The notes under the pieces: model-generated
The model's input: the letters and a program-made list of their open reading frames with translations, nothing else
What the model was told of the DNA's origin: nothing
The model's database searches: none
Shown here: positions 14,949-23,198 of the stretch, piece after piece
How positions within the stretch are numbered: position 1 is the first letter of the stretch
Layout: the number at the start of each line of letters is the position of its first letter
Program-made: the position numbers and the translations under genes
DNA from: Acetobacteraceae bacterium UBA6159
Lineage (GTDB): Bacteria > Pseudomonadota > Alphaproteobacteria > Acetobacterales > Acetobacteraceae
Direction of reading: 5' to 3'
Assembly (NCBI GenBank): GCA_002422345.1
Contig: DIUL01000112.1
Span: 25,839 to 55,072, forward strand
Length of the DNA: 29,234 nucleotides

Positions 14949-15127
14949 GGGGTGGCGCGTTGGGTCTCACTTCGTCCTGGCGGGCTCGCGGGGTGGCGCG
15001 TTGGCCCTCCCCTTCGTCATGGTCGGGCGTGACCCGGCCATCGCCAGGGACCCCGGCGTTCGAAAATCCCGGGCAATCCCCACCGCCAGAATCCCGGGCG
15101 ATGGCCGGGTCGAGCCCGGCCAGGACG
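14949..15127. repeat. Intergenic direct and inverted repeats
   Basis: The 303-nt gap between the amidohydrolase and the DUF2336 gene carries a 15-bp direct repeat (GGGGTGGCGCGTTGG at 14949-14963 and 14990-15004). It also carries a long imperfect inverted repeat, 15015-15050 with 15092-15127 (36 positions, 5 mismatches), around a 41-nt centre. The core of each arm is GACCCGGCCATCGCC or its complement. It resembles dispersed palindromic repeats in GC-rich alphaproteobacterial genomes. I see no gene in the gap. Confidence 0.65.
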
Positions 15128-15187
15128 GGCAAGCCATTGCTCGGGGGGCGATTGCCCCGCACGTTGTCCCCCCGGAGACTTGGCCGT

Positions 15188-16297
15188 TCAGGCCGCCATC
15201 AGCATATCCCCCAGCTTTTCCAGCAGGTACTCGGAATCGCCCGGATCGGCGGGCGCGTCCTCCTGCGTCAGGACACGTGTGATAACACGCGTGCGGAACC
15301 GCTCCAGGTCGTGCTCCTGCCCGTCCAGGCGGGACTCGTCCACGACATCCACCGCCGCGCGCACCATCGGCAGCAGGGCCGCCGGCATCGCGGCCTTGCG
15401 ATACAGCGACAGCAGACCGTTCCGGCCCGGGTCGTGGACCAGCAGGCGGGCATTGTCGACGGAGATCCCGGCCAAGGCCGCCATCGCCGCCTCGAAGAAC
15501 GCGATGTCCCCGGTGCACAGCGCCCGCACCACCAACGACGGCGTCAGCCGCTTGGTGTGCTGCATCTGGGAGACCATGCGGAGCAAATTCGGCTCATCCG
15601 CGCCGGCGCTCAGGCGCAGGATCGCGTCTTCCCGCCCGCGCATCACCAGGTCGCTGGCCAGCGTCGGCGACATCGCATGGTTCTGCACCAGGTGGTTCTG
15701 CAGCCGGCTCGACACGAGCACGGCCAGGCGTTCGGCGACCGTCATCGGCAGGCTGTCGCGATGGACCATGCTCTCCTTCACCAGGTCGCTGTCGGCGAAG
15801 CGCTCCACCGCCTTTTCCATGCTGGCGTCGCTGACCTGCGCGGTGGGGTTGGACATCAGGGTCGCCACTGCCTCCTCATGCGCATGGTCGATCAGCACGT
15901 CGGACACGACCTCCGACAGATGCGGCCGGCTGGCGATCGAGGTCTGCTTTTCCGGCGACCCGCCGCGGACGAGTTCGATCAGGTCCTCATCGGTCAGCAC
16001 GAGCGACTCGCCCAGGATCGGCAGCGCGACCGATTCGATGTCCGCGGCCATCCGCAGGGCGACATCGCGCGGCAGGTCGCGGGCATGGCGCAGGTTGTTG
16101 GACAGGGTGGCGCGGACGGTCACCTCCACATCGCGGGCGAGCAGGCGGACGATGTCCTGCGCGATGGCGAGTTCGCCGGCCGAGAGGGTTTCCCCCGTCA
16201 CCTGCCCGCCGAGTCGTTCGGCCAGGTCGGCGCGCGCGTCGGCGGAGGGATCGGAGAGAAGGCGGGCAACATCCGCGGTCGAGAGCAATCCGGGCAT
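15188..16297 (-). CDS. DUF2336 domain protein
   Basis: The product is 369 residues, mostly helical, and rich in Leu, Ala, Arg and Asp in a repeat-like arrangement. The segments LLSDPSADARADLAERLGGQ, TLSNNLRHARDLPRDVALRMAADIESVALPIL and LPMTVAERLAVLVSSRLQNHLV are the conserved blocks of DUF2336, a family essentially confined to Alphaproteobacteria. The fold appears to be HEAT/armadillo-like helical repeats, which suggests a scaffold or regulatory partner, and no catalytic motif is evident. It has no signal peptide or membrane segment. The start is the ATG at 16295-16297, with no clear Shine-Dalgarno. It is monocistronic between repeats and a divergent-looking hydrolase gene 82 nt away on the same strand. 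The family call is strong and the function unknown. Confidence 0.85.
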   Translation of the reverse strand: MPGLLSTADVARLLSDPSADARADLAERLGGQVTGETLSAGELAIAQDIVRLLARDVEVTVRATLSNNLRHARDLPRDVALRMAADIESVALPILGESLVLTDEDLIELVRGGSPEKQTSIASRPHLSEVVSDVLIDHAHEEAVATLMSNPTAQVSDASMEKAVERFADSDLVKESMVHRDSLPMTVAERLAVLVSSRLQNHLVQNHAMSPTLASDLVMRGREDAILRLSAGADEPNLLRMVSQMQHTKRLTPSLVVRALCTGDIAFFEAAMAALAGISVDNARLLVHDPGRNGLLSLYRKAAMPAALLPMVRAAVDVVDESRLDGQEHDLERFRTRVITRVLTQEDAPADPGDSEYLLEKLGDMLMAA

Positions 16298-16379
16298 GGG
16301 ACACCATGGCTGAGGTTTCAGCCGATCATGCCTCCAACAGATGAATCCGAGGTTAACGCGGCCCGATTGAATGCGCCGA

Positions 16380-17234
16380 TCATCCGCCCGCGTGCAGGCG
16401 TTCGGCGATCAGCGGCGCGGCGGCATCCGACATGCCGCGCCCCTGGTGACCCACGCCCGGCACGTCGATCACCCGCCAGGCGCAAGTGACGCCCAAGGCC
16501 TCGGCCGCCGCCTGGCCGGCGCGGAGGTAGCTATGCGCGCGTTCGTAGCGTGTGGCGCCCTGGCGGTTCGAGCGCGGGCCCTTGGGGAAGAAGCGGCCGG
16601 TGGTCTTGGTGTCCTCGGTCCCGGCCATGATGGTCATGGGAAAGGCCAGGATGTCGCGCAGGCGGTCGGGCGTGACCTCGGTCTCTCCCAGGCCGAAGGG
16701 CCAGGGGATGTCCAGGTCGGGCATCGCATAGGTGCCGGCATTGGCGCTGACCGCGACGGCGACCCGGTCGCGGTAGCCGAAGGACAGCATCCGATGCACC
16801 AGTTGCCCGCCGGCCGAATGGCCGAACTGGCCATACGTCTCCCGCGTCGTCAGGCCCTGCGCCCGCATCGCGTCGAACAGACGGGGGATGATGCCGAAGC
16901 TCCAGGCCTCCCGCGGGTTCGGGATGCCGTCCTTGGCGTGCAGGTTGCCGAAATTGTACCAAAGGTACTCGGGGAAGGTCGCCTCGGGGAACTCGATGGA
17001 GACGACGAACAGGCCGAGGTCGCGGGCATGGTCGATCCAGTAGTCGCGGTAGTCCCTGCCGTTGCGGGCGACGCCGTGATGGACGAACAGGACCGGCGCG
17101 TCCGGGCGATGGCGGACGGGGCCGGCGGCATGCAGGACCAGGGTCCGTTCCGGGAACAGCGGGTCTTGATAGGGCAGGCTGGCATGCGGGTCCGCCAGCG
17201 GGGCCAGGTCGGTCAGTGGTTGGGCGACGGACAT
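16380..17234 (-). CDS. Alpha/beta hydrolase (esterase/depolymerase-like)
   Basis: The product is 284 residues. The ATG at 17232-17234 has AGGAG seven bases upstream, so I chose it over longer open frames. The oxyanion region PVLFVHHGVARNGRDYRDYW, the nucleophile elbow GHSAGG (Ser), an acid candidate in MAGTEDTKTTG and the terminal His in GVGHQGRGM form a plausible catalytic triad of the alpha/beta-hydrolase fold. The layout resembles polyhydroxyalkanoate-depolymerase or carboxylesterase-type proteins. There is no signal peptide, so a cytoplasmic role is expected. It is divergent from the DUF2061 membrane protein with a 138-nt spacer, and the DUF2336 gene lies downstream on the same strand. 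The fold is confident, and substrate assignment is not possible. Confidence 0.85.
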   Translation of the reverse strand: MSVAQPLTDLAPLADPHASLPYQDPLFPERTLVLHAAGPVRHRPDAPVLFVHHGVARNGRDYRDYWIDHARDLGLFVVSIEFPEATFPEYLWYNFGNLHAKDGIPNPREAWSFGIIPRLFDAMRAQGLTTRETYGQFGHSAGGQLVHRMLSFGYRDRVAVAVSANAGTYAMPDLDIPWPFGLGETEVTPDRLRDILAFPMTIMAGTEDTKTTGRFFPKGPRSNRQGATRYERAHSYLRAGQAAAEALGVTCAWRVIDVPGVGHQGRGMSDAAAPLIAERLHAGG

Positions 17235-17372
17235 AGCGGTCTCCTGGCCCTGGGGAACGGGCCGCATGGCGGCGGTGCGGGTCATCGCATGACGCCCCTC
17301 GGCCGGACCGGATGCGATGGGCCTGGTGCGGTCTTTCCTTGCTCCCGCGCAGGCGAGACTCCAGGATATGCC

Positions 17373-17978
17373 ATGGATACCGCCCCGGACGCCCCAATTC
17401 CACCGCCGAACCGCCCCGCGATCCGAAGACCGGCCCGCCGGCACCTGGCAGGCGCGACGATCCCCGCGCTGGCGGTCATGGCGGTGCTGGCGGCCACGCC
17501 CGCGCTGGCGGACACCCCGCCGGAGCAGATCACCCTCGACCCACCCGCCCCTTCGGAGACCTCGCTCTGGCGGCGCTCCTTCTACAAGCTGCTGACGTAT
17601 GAGACGATGGCGAATGCCTCCGACGTGGTGATCCTCAGCGCCCTGAGCGGCGGGATCGGCTCGGTCGGCACGGGCTTCCTTGTCGCCAACGTCGCCACCG
17701 CCGCCACGGTCTATTATGGCCATGAGATCGCCTGGGGCCTGCTTGGGCCGCCGCCGGATGAGCACACGGCGCTGACCACCGGCGCGAAGGCGACGACCTA
17801 TCGGTTCCTGAGCGTCAGCCGGAGCTTCGGCCTGGCCTATGTGCTGGCCGGCAGCACCGAGATCGCGACATCCTTCGCGTTGATCGGCAACGTCGCGGAC
17901 ACGATCATCTATATTGGGAACGAATGGGCCTGGAATACCTTCTCCCCCTACGTCGCCACCCCGCCGGTTCGGCCGTGA
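17373..17978 (+). CDS. Membrane protein with two DUF2061-like repeats
   Basis: The product is 201 residues from the ATG at 17373, with AGGA six bases upstream. Residues about 20-47 are a hydrophobic segment ending in ALA, either a signal peptide or first membrane helix after an unusually long basic N-terminus. Two related units follow: LWRRSFYKLLTYETMANASDVVILSALSGG to VYYGHEIAWGLLGP, then TYRFLSVSRSFGLAYVLAGSTEIATSFALI to IYIGNEWAWNTFSP. Each has the R-S/R-F-x-K-x-x-x-Y opening and the Y-x-x-E-x-A-W ending typical of DUF2061, a two-helix membrane family. Tandem fusion of two units in one protein is worth noting. The next gene, of unknown function, lies 127 nt downstream. The role is unknown. 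Confidence 0.78.
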   Translation: MDTAPDAPIPPPNRPAIRRPARRHLAGATIPALAVMAVLAATPALADTPPEQITLDPPAPSETSLWRRSFYKLLTYETMANASDVVILSALSGGIGSVGTGFLVANVATAATVYYGHEIAWGLLGPPPDEHTALTTGAKATTYRFLSVSRSFGLAYVLAGSTEIATSFALIGNVADTIIYIGNEWAWNTFSPYVATPPVRP

Positions 17979-18105
17979 CCGATCCGGCCGCCCGTTGACC
18001 CACATCATTGCGCCCCGCCCGGTACACCCACCATCTGCCGGCCATGCCAGGCCGGCGCCATTCGCTCCGTCCGGCATGCGCCACCCAGGCAAAAGGATCA
18101 GAACG

Positions 18106-18615
18106 ATGCGGGACGAAACCGAAGCACGCTTCCGGCGTCTGCTCGAACGTCATGACCGGGAAAGCCTGCGCGCCGTCACCCCGGATGAGCGGCGGGCGCT
18201 CCGGGCACGGGAATGGGACACACAGTTCCTCGAAAAGGCGGAAACGGTCGTTCGCCCCATCCTGGCCAGGCTGCAAACGCTGATGCACGACCACGGCCTG
18301 CGATCGGGGATCGTGCTGAACAAGCGGCGGACCGAACCCGACGGTTCGGCCACCCCCGCCTCCATCACCTTCGAGTTCCAGGTGCTGACCGATCCGGAAA
18401 CCCACGGCTTTCCCATCACCCTGCCCACGCTGGCGTTCATCGGCGACCCGGTTCATGGCATGGTCATGGTGCATGAGAACTCGGTCCTGCCCTTCATTGG
18501 CGGTCATGTCGGCATCATCGACCAGTGCCCGCTCGACGGCCTGACCGGCGATTTCGTGGAGCGGCATCTGTTCGCCATCGCTGCGAAGGTCCTGCGCGGG
18601 ACCGACGTGGAATAG
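18106..18615 (+). CDS. Soluble protein of unknown function
   Basis: The product is 169 residues from the ATG at 18106, with AAAGGA eight bases upstream. I do not recognise the family. The N-terminal 60 residues are highly charged and helical (ETEARFRRLLERHDRESL, DERRALRAREWD). A mixed alpha/beta part follows, with the central strand ASITFEFQVLTDPETHGF and the segment HGMVMVHENSVLPFIGGHVGIIDQCP. There are one Cys (in DQCPLDG) and several conserved-looking His, but no catalytic motif I can name and no signal peptide. GC content and codon use match the neighbours, so recent transfer is not suggested. It precedes the thiamine-binding-like gene by 48 nt and is likely cotranscribed with it and the methyltransferase. 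Confidence 0.75.
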   Translation: MRDETEARFRRLLERHDRESLRAVTPDERRALRAREWDTQFLEKAETVVRPILARLQTLMHDHGLRSGIVLNKRRTEPDGSATPASITFEFQVLTDPETHGFPITLPTLAFIGDPVHGMVMVHENSVLPFIGGHVGIIDQCPLDGLTGDFVERHLFAIAAKVLRGTDVE

Positions 18616-18663
18616 GAACGGCGGCCGATCGGAGGCCGGATCCCACCCATCGGAGGCCGCATC

Positions 18664-18912
18664 ATGACCGCGAGCGCCCAGATCGCCATCTACCCGCTGC
18701 GCCAGGACCGCCTGACCCCCGCCGTCAACGCCGTCCAGGCGGCGCTGGCGGCCAGCGGCCTGCGCACGGAACCCGGCCCCATGAGCACGATGGTCCTGGG
18801 CGACGGCGACGCGATCTTCGCCGCCCTGGCGCGCGCCTTCGCCGAGGCCTCGGCGCTGGGGCATGTCGTCATGACCATCACCGTCTCGAACGCCTGCCCG
18901 GTCCCGGATTGA
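18664..18912 (+). CDS. YkoF/MTH1187-type thiamine-binding-like domain protein
   Basis: The product is 82 residues, matching the short ferredoxin-like domain of the thiamine-binding protein family (MTH1187, YkoF, DUF77). The pattern IAIYPLRQDRLTPAVNAVQAALAASGLRTEPGPMSTMVLGDGDAIFAALARAFAEA and the last strand VVMTITVSNACP fit this fold. Members bind thiamine or its HMP precursor, or act as small sensor subunits. The ATG has GGAGG seven bases upstream. Upstream, two near-identical 16-nt units containing GGAGG (18627-18642 and 18648-18663) make a duplicated ribosome-binding site, of which the second is correctly placed. A methyltransferase gene starts 5 nt after the stop codon, so the two are probably translationally coupled. 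The family is likely and ligand binding is inferred. Confidence 0.78.
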   Translation: MTASAQIAIYPLRQDRLTPAVNAVQAALAASGLRTEPGPMSTMVLGDGDAIFAALARAFAEASALGHVVMTITVSNACPVPD

Positions 18913-18917
18913 CCGCC

Positions 18918-19634
18918 ATGCCCCCGGACAGCCACGGCGCGGGCGGGCGGTTTGGGCCGGATGTCTATGCCGCGTGGCGGGACTCGTCCCTGGGCGAGAT
19001 CACCGAGGCTCTGGAACACCGCTTGATCCTGGACTTGGCCGGCCCCATTCCCGGGCGGGCGGTGCTGGATGTCGGCTCCGGCGACGGCACGCTGCTGTCG
19101 GTGTTTCGCGGTCTGGGTTCGGCCCGGATCGCCGGCTGCGACCCCGACCCGAGGATGGTCGATCGCGCCCGCGCCCTGCTGGCCGATGGTCCGGCCGAAG
19201 TTTCCGTCGCTCCCGCACAGTCCCTGCCCTTCCCCGACGCCAGCTTCGATGTCGTCACCTGCATCACCGTGCTGACCTTCGTGCCCGATGCCGGGGCGGC
19301 CGTGCGGGAGATGGCGCGGGTGCTGCGTCCTGGTGGACGGCTGGTCATCGGCGACCTCGGGAAATGGAGCTACTGGGCCGCGCGCCGACGCATTCGTGGT
19401 TGGCTGGGCGCGAAGCTGTGGCAAACCGCGCATTTCCGCACCGCGGGGGAACTGGCCGGCCTGGTCCGGGCGGCGGGCCTCACACCCGGCCCCATCCACG
19501 GCGCGATCTTCTTCCCCCCTTGGACCCGCCTCGCTCGGCTGATGGCCCGCTTTGACAGCCGGCTGGGCGCGATGACGACAATCGGGGCGGCCTTCCTGGC
19601 GGTGCGAGGCACAAAGCCGCCAGCGGGAGGTTAA
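18918..19634 (+). CDS. Class I SAM-dependent methyltransferase
   Basis: The product is 238 residues. Motif I is VLDVGSGDGTLL (about 50-61), followed by an acidic end of strand two in GCDPDPRMVDRAR, the motif PFPDASFDVVTCITVLTFVPD, and LRPGGRLVIGDLGKWSYW. This is a Methyltransf_11-type enzyme acting in the cytoplasm with S-adenosylmethionine. The ARRRIRGWLGAKLWQTAHFRTAGEL segment is shared with small-molecule, quinone or lipid methyltransferase types, so the substrate is open. The ATG at 18918 lies 5 nt after the thiamine-binding-like gene. A block of direct repeats starts 16 nt after its stop codon. The fold is confident and the substrate unknown. Confidence 0.9.
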   Translation: MPPDSHGAGGRFGPDVYAAWRDSSLGEITEALEHRLILDLAGPIPGRAVLDVGSGDGTLLSVFRGLGSARIAGCDPDPRMVDRARALLADGPAEVSVAPAQSLPFPDASFDVVTCITVLTFVPDAGAAVREMARVLRPGGRLVIGDLGKWSYWAARRRIRGWLGAKLWQTAHFRTAGELAGLVRAAGLTPGPIHGAIFFPPWTRLARLMARFDSRLGAMTTIGAAFLAVRGTKPPAGG

Positions 19635-19650
19635 GTGGCTGGGAGGGGTT

Positions 19651-19854
19651 CTCACGGTGCATGGGGTGATACCGCGTACAAAATCCTCCTTGAGGGGGAG
19701 AGGTTTGGCGCGGACCCGCCGGACATGGATCAATCCTCCGTCCGGGGGTTGAAGGTGTGAGAGGCGTCCTCACGGTGCATGGGGTGATACCGCGTACAAA
19801 ATCCTCCCTCCCCCCTTGAGGGGGAGGGAGCTGGCGCGGGCTCACCGGACATGG
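19651..19854. repeat. Two direct-repeat units, 118 bp apart
   Basis: A 39-bp block is repeated exactly at 19651-19689 and 19769-19807 (period 118). It begins CTCACGGTGCATGGGG and ends CAAAATCCTCC. Similarity continues imperfectly on both sides, so each unit is about 80-95 bp, up to CCGGACATGG at 19728 and 19854. Unit two contains an 11-bp hairpin (19804-19814 with 19820-19830, 5-nt loop) that unit one largely lacks. The 380-nt gap between the methyltransferase and the FAD-subunit gene otherwise holds a terminator hairpin at 19981-20007 and no gene I recognise. Confidence 0.8.
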
Positions 19855-19980
19855 GGTACGACCATGCGGAAAAGTTCGGGGCCATCGCGCGGGGGTATGT
19901 TCATCATTTGTTCCCTAATAGCCCGATCACAGGGTTCTAGGCAACCATGCCATCAACCGCCGAACCCACCGGTGGGCGCG

Positions 19981-20007
19981 GGCCAGAAGGACAATGCCCT
20001 CCTGGCC
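19981..20007 (-). terminator. Hairpin downstream of the molybdenum hydroxylase operon
   Basis: A 10-bp stem with one mismatch (19981-19990 with 19998-20007, 7-nt loop) lies 7 nt beyond the FAD-subunit stop codon on the minus strand. No T-run follows, so efficiency is uncertain. Confidence 0.5.
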
Positions 20008-20014
20008 CTGAACA

Positions 20015-20809
20015 CTACGCCGCCTTGGCGACGGCGCGCTTGGCGACGACGCCCACCAGATGCGCGCGATACTCGGCGCTGCCGTGGATGTCGTTGTTCA
20101 TGTCGTCGGCTGGCGTGGACACCCCATCCAGGGCACCCGGGGTGAAGCTGGCGGCCAGCGCCTTTTCCATGTCGGCATGGCGGAACACGCCCCCCTGCCC
20201 CGCGCCGGTCACGGCCACGCGCACGCCGCCCGCGGTCTGGGCCACGAACACGCCGACCATCGCATAGCGGGATGCCGGGTTCGGGAACTTCTCATACCCG
20301 GCCTTGGCGGGGATCGGGAACTTGACCGAGGTGATGATCTCGCCCTGCTCCAGCGCGGTCGTGAACATGCCCTGGAAATAGTCGTCGGCGCTGATCGAGC
20401 GACGGTCGGTCTTGATCGTCGCCCCCAGCGCCAGCACCGCGGCCGGATAGTCCGCGGTCGGGTCGTTGTTGGCCAGCGAGCCACCGATCGTGCCGCGATG
20501 GCGCACGGCCTCGTCCCCGATATGGGCGGCAAGCCCGGCCAGCACCGGCAGCTTCGCCTTCACATCCGCGCTGGCGGCCACGTCGCAATGGCGCGTCATC
20601 GCCCCGATCGTGACGGTCGTGCCCGACACCGTGATCCCCGCCAGGCCGAGGCCCGACAGGTCCACCACGGTCGACGGCTTGGCCAGCCGCTGCTTCAACA
20701 CCGGGATGAAGGTCTGGCCACCGGCCAGGGCCTTCGCGTCCTCATCCCCCGACAGCGCCTTGACGGCGTCCGCGAGGCTGGTGGGCTTCTGATATGCGAA
20801 ATCGTACAT
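20015..20809 (-). CDS. Molybdenum hydroxylase FAD subunit (CoxM/CutM-like)
   Basis: The product is 264 residues. FAD-binding landmarks of the family are ALAGGQTFIPVLKQRLAKP near the N-terminus and TIGGSLANNDPTADYPAAVLALGA in the middle, followed by the CODH FAD C-terminal domain (FPIPAKAGYEKFPNPASRYAMVGVFVAQTAGGVRVAVTGAGQGGVFR). This medium subunit passes electrons from the two 2Fe-2S clusters to an acceptor. The ATG at 20807-20809 has AAGGGAAG upstream and follows the large-subunit stop codon by 19 nt. It is the last gene of the small-large-medium operon. The family is secure, and its substrate depends on the large subunit. Confidence 0.93.
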   Translation of the reverse strand: MYDFAYQKPTSLADAVKALSGDEDAKALAGGQTFIPVLKQRLAKPSTVVDLSGLGLAGITVSGTTVTIGAMTRHCDVAASADVKAKLPVLAGLAAHIGDEAVRHRGTIGGSLANNDPTADYPAAVLALGATIKTDRRSISADDYFQGMFTTALEQGEIITSVKFPIPAKAGYEKFPNPASRYAMVGVFVAQTAGGVRVAVTGAGQGGVFRHADMEKALAASFTPGALDGVSTPADDMNNDIHGSAEYRAHLVGVVAKRAVAKAA

Positions 20810-20828
20810 CGTCTTCTTCCCTTCTGCC

Positions 20829-23198
20829 TCAGGCGGCCTTGCCGGCCCGCATGATCGACCAGAGCTTCTGCGGCGTCGCCGGCATATCCAGATGCCGCAC
20901 GCCGTAATCCTTCAGCGCATCCACCACCGCGTTGATCACCGCGGGCGGGGACCCGATCGCGCCGACCTCACCGCAGCCCTTCACGCCCAGCGGGTTGTGG
21001 GTGCAGAGCGTGATCTCGGTGCCGACGGTGAACGACGGCAGGTTGTCCGCGCGCGGCATGGTGTAGTCCATGTAGGACCCGGACAGGAGCTGGCCGTTGT
21101 CGTCGTAGACGGCGCTTTCCAGCAACGCCTGGCCAATGCCCTGGGCGACGCCGCCCTGGATCTGGCCCTCGACGATCATCGGGTTGATCACCCGGCCCAC
21201 GTCGTCGACCGCGCAGAAATTCACCACCGTAGTGACGCCGGTGTCCGGATCGATCTCGATCTCGGCCACATGGCAGCCGCCGGGGAAGGTGAAGTTCTTC
21301 GGGTCATAGAACGCGGTCTCATCCAGGCCGGGTTCCAGTTCCTCGATCGGATAGTTGTGCGGGACATAGGCCGCCAAGGAGATATCCGTCAGCGTCTTGG
21401 TCTTGTCCGTGCCGGCCACCTTGAAGGTGTTGTCGGCGAACTCGATGTCCTCGACGGCCGCTTCCATCAGATGGGCGGCGATCTTCTTGCCCTTGGCGAT
21501 GATCTTGTCCATCGCCTTGACCATGGCCGATCCGCCGACCGCGAGGCTGCGGCTGCCATAGGTGCCCATGCCGAACGGGATCTTCGCCGTGTCGCCGTGG
21601 ACGATCTCCACCTGGTCCATCGGCACGCCAAGCTGGTCGCAGACGAGCTGGGCGAGGGTGGTTTCGTGGCCCTGCCCGTGGCTGTGCGTGCCAGTGTAGA
21701 CGGTGACGCTGCCGGTCGGGTGGACCTTGACGTTCGCGACCTCATACAGACCGGCGCGAGCCCCCAGCGATCCGACAACGGCGGACGGCGCGATGCCGCA
21801 GGCTTCGAGGTAGGTGGACACGCCGATGCCGCGCAGCTTGCCGCGCGCCTTGGCCTCGGCGCGACGCGCCTCGAACCCGTCATAGTCGGCCGCTTTCAGG
21901 CAGGCTTCGAGCGTCGCCACGTAGTCGCCGCTGTCGTACTGCAAGGCCACCGGCGTCTGGTAGGGGAAGGCATCGGAGGGGATGAAGTTCAGCCGCCGCA
22001 GCGCCACCCGGTCGATCCCGGTGTCATGCGCGATGACGTCGACCAGACGCTCCAGCAAAAAGGACGCTTCCGGCCGGCCCGCGCCGCGATAGGCATCGAC
22101 GGGGACGGTGTTGGTGAAGACGGCCTTCACTTCGCAGTAGATCGCCGGGGTCTTGTACACACCGGCCAGCAGCGTCGCATAGAGATAGGTCGGGATGCAG
22201 GGCGCGAAGGTGGACAGATAGGCGCCCATGTTCGCCAGCGTGTGGATCTTCAGGCCCAGGAAGTTGCCCTGCGCGTCCAGCGCCATCTCGGCGGTCGAGA
22301 TATGATCGCGGCCATGCGCGTCGGACATGAAGCTTTCGTTGCGCTCCGCCGTCCACTTCACCGGCTTGCGGACCTTGGCGGACGCCCAGGTGACGATCGC
22401 TTCCTCGGCGTAATGGTAGATCTTGGAGCCGAAGCCGCCGCCCACGTCCGGCGCCACGACCCGCAGCTTGTTCTCCGGGATGTGCAGCACGAAGGCGCCC
22501 ATCAGCAGCCGGATCACATGCGGGTTCTGGCTGGTCGTGTACAGCGTGTAGTCGCCCGAGGACGTATCGAAATCACCCAGCGCCGCGCGCGGCTCCATCG
22601 CGTTCGGCACGAGGCGGTTATTCGTCAGGTCCAGCTTCACGATCTTGTGGGCACTGGCGAAGATGCCGTCGATCACCGCCTTTTCGCCGATATGCCAGTC
22701 GTAGCAGAGGTTCGACGGCACATCGTCATGCACCGCGGGCGCCCCGGCGGCGAGCGCCTGGGGCATTGTCGCGGCGGCCGGCAGATCGGTGTAGTCGATC
22801 TCGATCAGTTCGGCCGCGTCCTTGGCCTGCTGCTTGGTCTCGGCGATCACCACGGCGACCGGGTCGCCCACATGGCGCACCTTGCCGATCGCGAGCACCG
22901 GATGCGGCGGCTCCGCCATCGGAGAGCCGTCCTTGTTGTGGATCTGCCAGCCGCAGGGCAGGCCGCCCACGTTGTCGGCGGCCATGTCGGCGCCGACGAA
23001 GACCGCGATCACGCCAGGCGCGGCGGCGGCAGCGGTCGTGTCGATGGCGTTGATCGTCGCGTGCGGCCGGTCGGACCGCTTGAGCACGGCATGCAACTGC
23101 CCGGGACGGTTGATGTCGTCGGTGTAGTTGCCGCGGCCGGAGAGGAAGCGAACATCCTCCTTGCGGCGGACGGCGGCACCAATGCCTTCATAGGCCAT
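20829..23198 (-). CDS. Molybdenum hydroxylase large subunit, form II CoxL-like
   Basis: The product is 789 residues, the usual length. It opens with GIGAAVRRKEDVRFLSGRGNYTDDI, followed by the aldehyde oxidase/xanthine dehydrogenase alpha/beta hammerhead and the molybdopterin-binding domain. APDVGGGFGSKI is about 249-260. The active-site loop AYRGAGR is at 369-375 (22074-22094), the form II pattern. True aerobic CO dehydrogenase (form I) has AYRCSFR, with the Cys that carries copper. The catalytic Glu of the family lies in GCGEVGAIGSP (about Glu744). So it is probably a form II enzyme oxidising an aldehyde, purine or other heterocycle, and CO oxidation is not supported. The ATG at 23196-23198 has GGAG nine bases upstream. 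No maturation genes (coxD/E/F/G) lie in the window. Confidence 0.93.
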   Translation of the reverse strand: MAYEGIGAAVRRKEDVRFLSGRGNYTDDINRPGQLHAVLKRSDRPHATINAIDTTAAAAAPGVIAVFVGADMAADNVGGLPCGWQIHNKDGSPMAEPPHPVLAIGKVRHVGDPVAVVIAETKQQAKDAAELIEIDYTDLPAAATMPQALAAGAPAVHDDVPSNLCYDWHIGEKAVIDGIFASAHKIVKLDLTNNRLVPNAMEPRAALGDFDTSSGDYTLYTTSQNPHVIRLLMGAFVLHIPENKLRVVAPDVGGGFGSKIYHYAEEAIVTWASAKVRKPVKWTAERNESFMSDAHGRDHISTAEMALDAQGNFLGLKIHTLANMGAYLSTFAPCIPTYLYATLLAGVYKTPAIYCEVKAVFTNTVPVDAYRGAGRPEASFLLERLVDVIAHDTGIDRVALRRLNFIPSDAFPYQTPVALQYDSGDYVATLEACLKAADYDGFEARRAEAKARGKLRGIGVSTYLEACGIAPSAVVGSLGARAGLYEVANVKVHPTGSVTVYTGTHSHGQGHETTLAQLVCDQLGVPMDQVEIVHGDTAKIPFGMGTYGSRSLAVGGSAMVKAMDKIIAKGKKIAAHLMEAAVEDIEFADNTFKVAGTDKTKTLTDISLAAYVPHNYPIEELEPGLDETAFYDPKNFTFPGGCHVAEIEIDPDTGVTTVVNFCAVDDVGRVINPMIVEGQIQGGVAQGIGQALLESAVYDDNGQLLSGSYMDYTMPRADNLPSFTVGTEITLCTHNPLGVKGCGEVGAIGSPPAVINAVVDALKDYGVRHLDMPATPQKLWSIMRAGKAA

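Noticed and set aside
14210..16489. Long plus-strand open frame across the amidohydrolase, repeats and DUF2336 gene
   Set aside because: It spans two real minus-strand genes and an intergenic repeat block and has no domain pattern.
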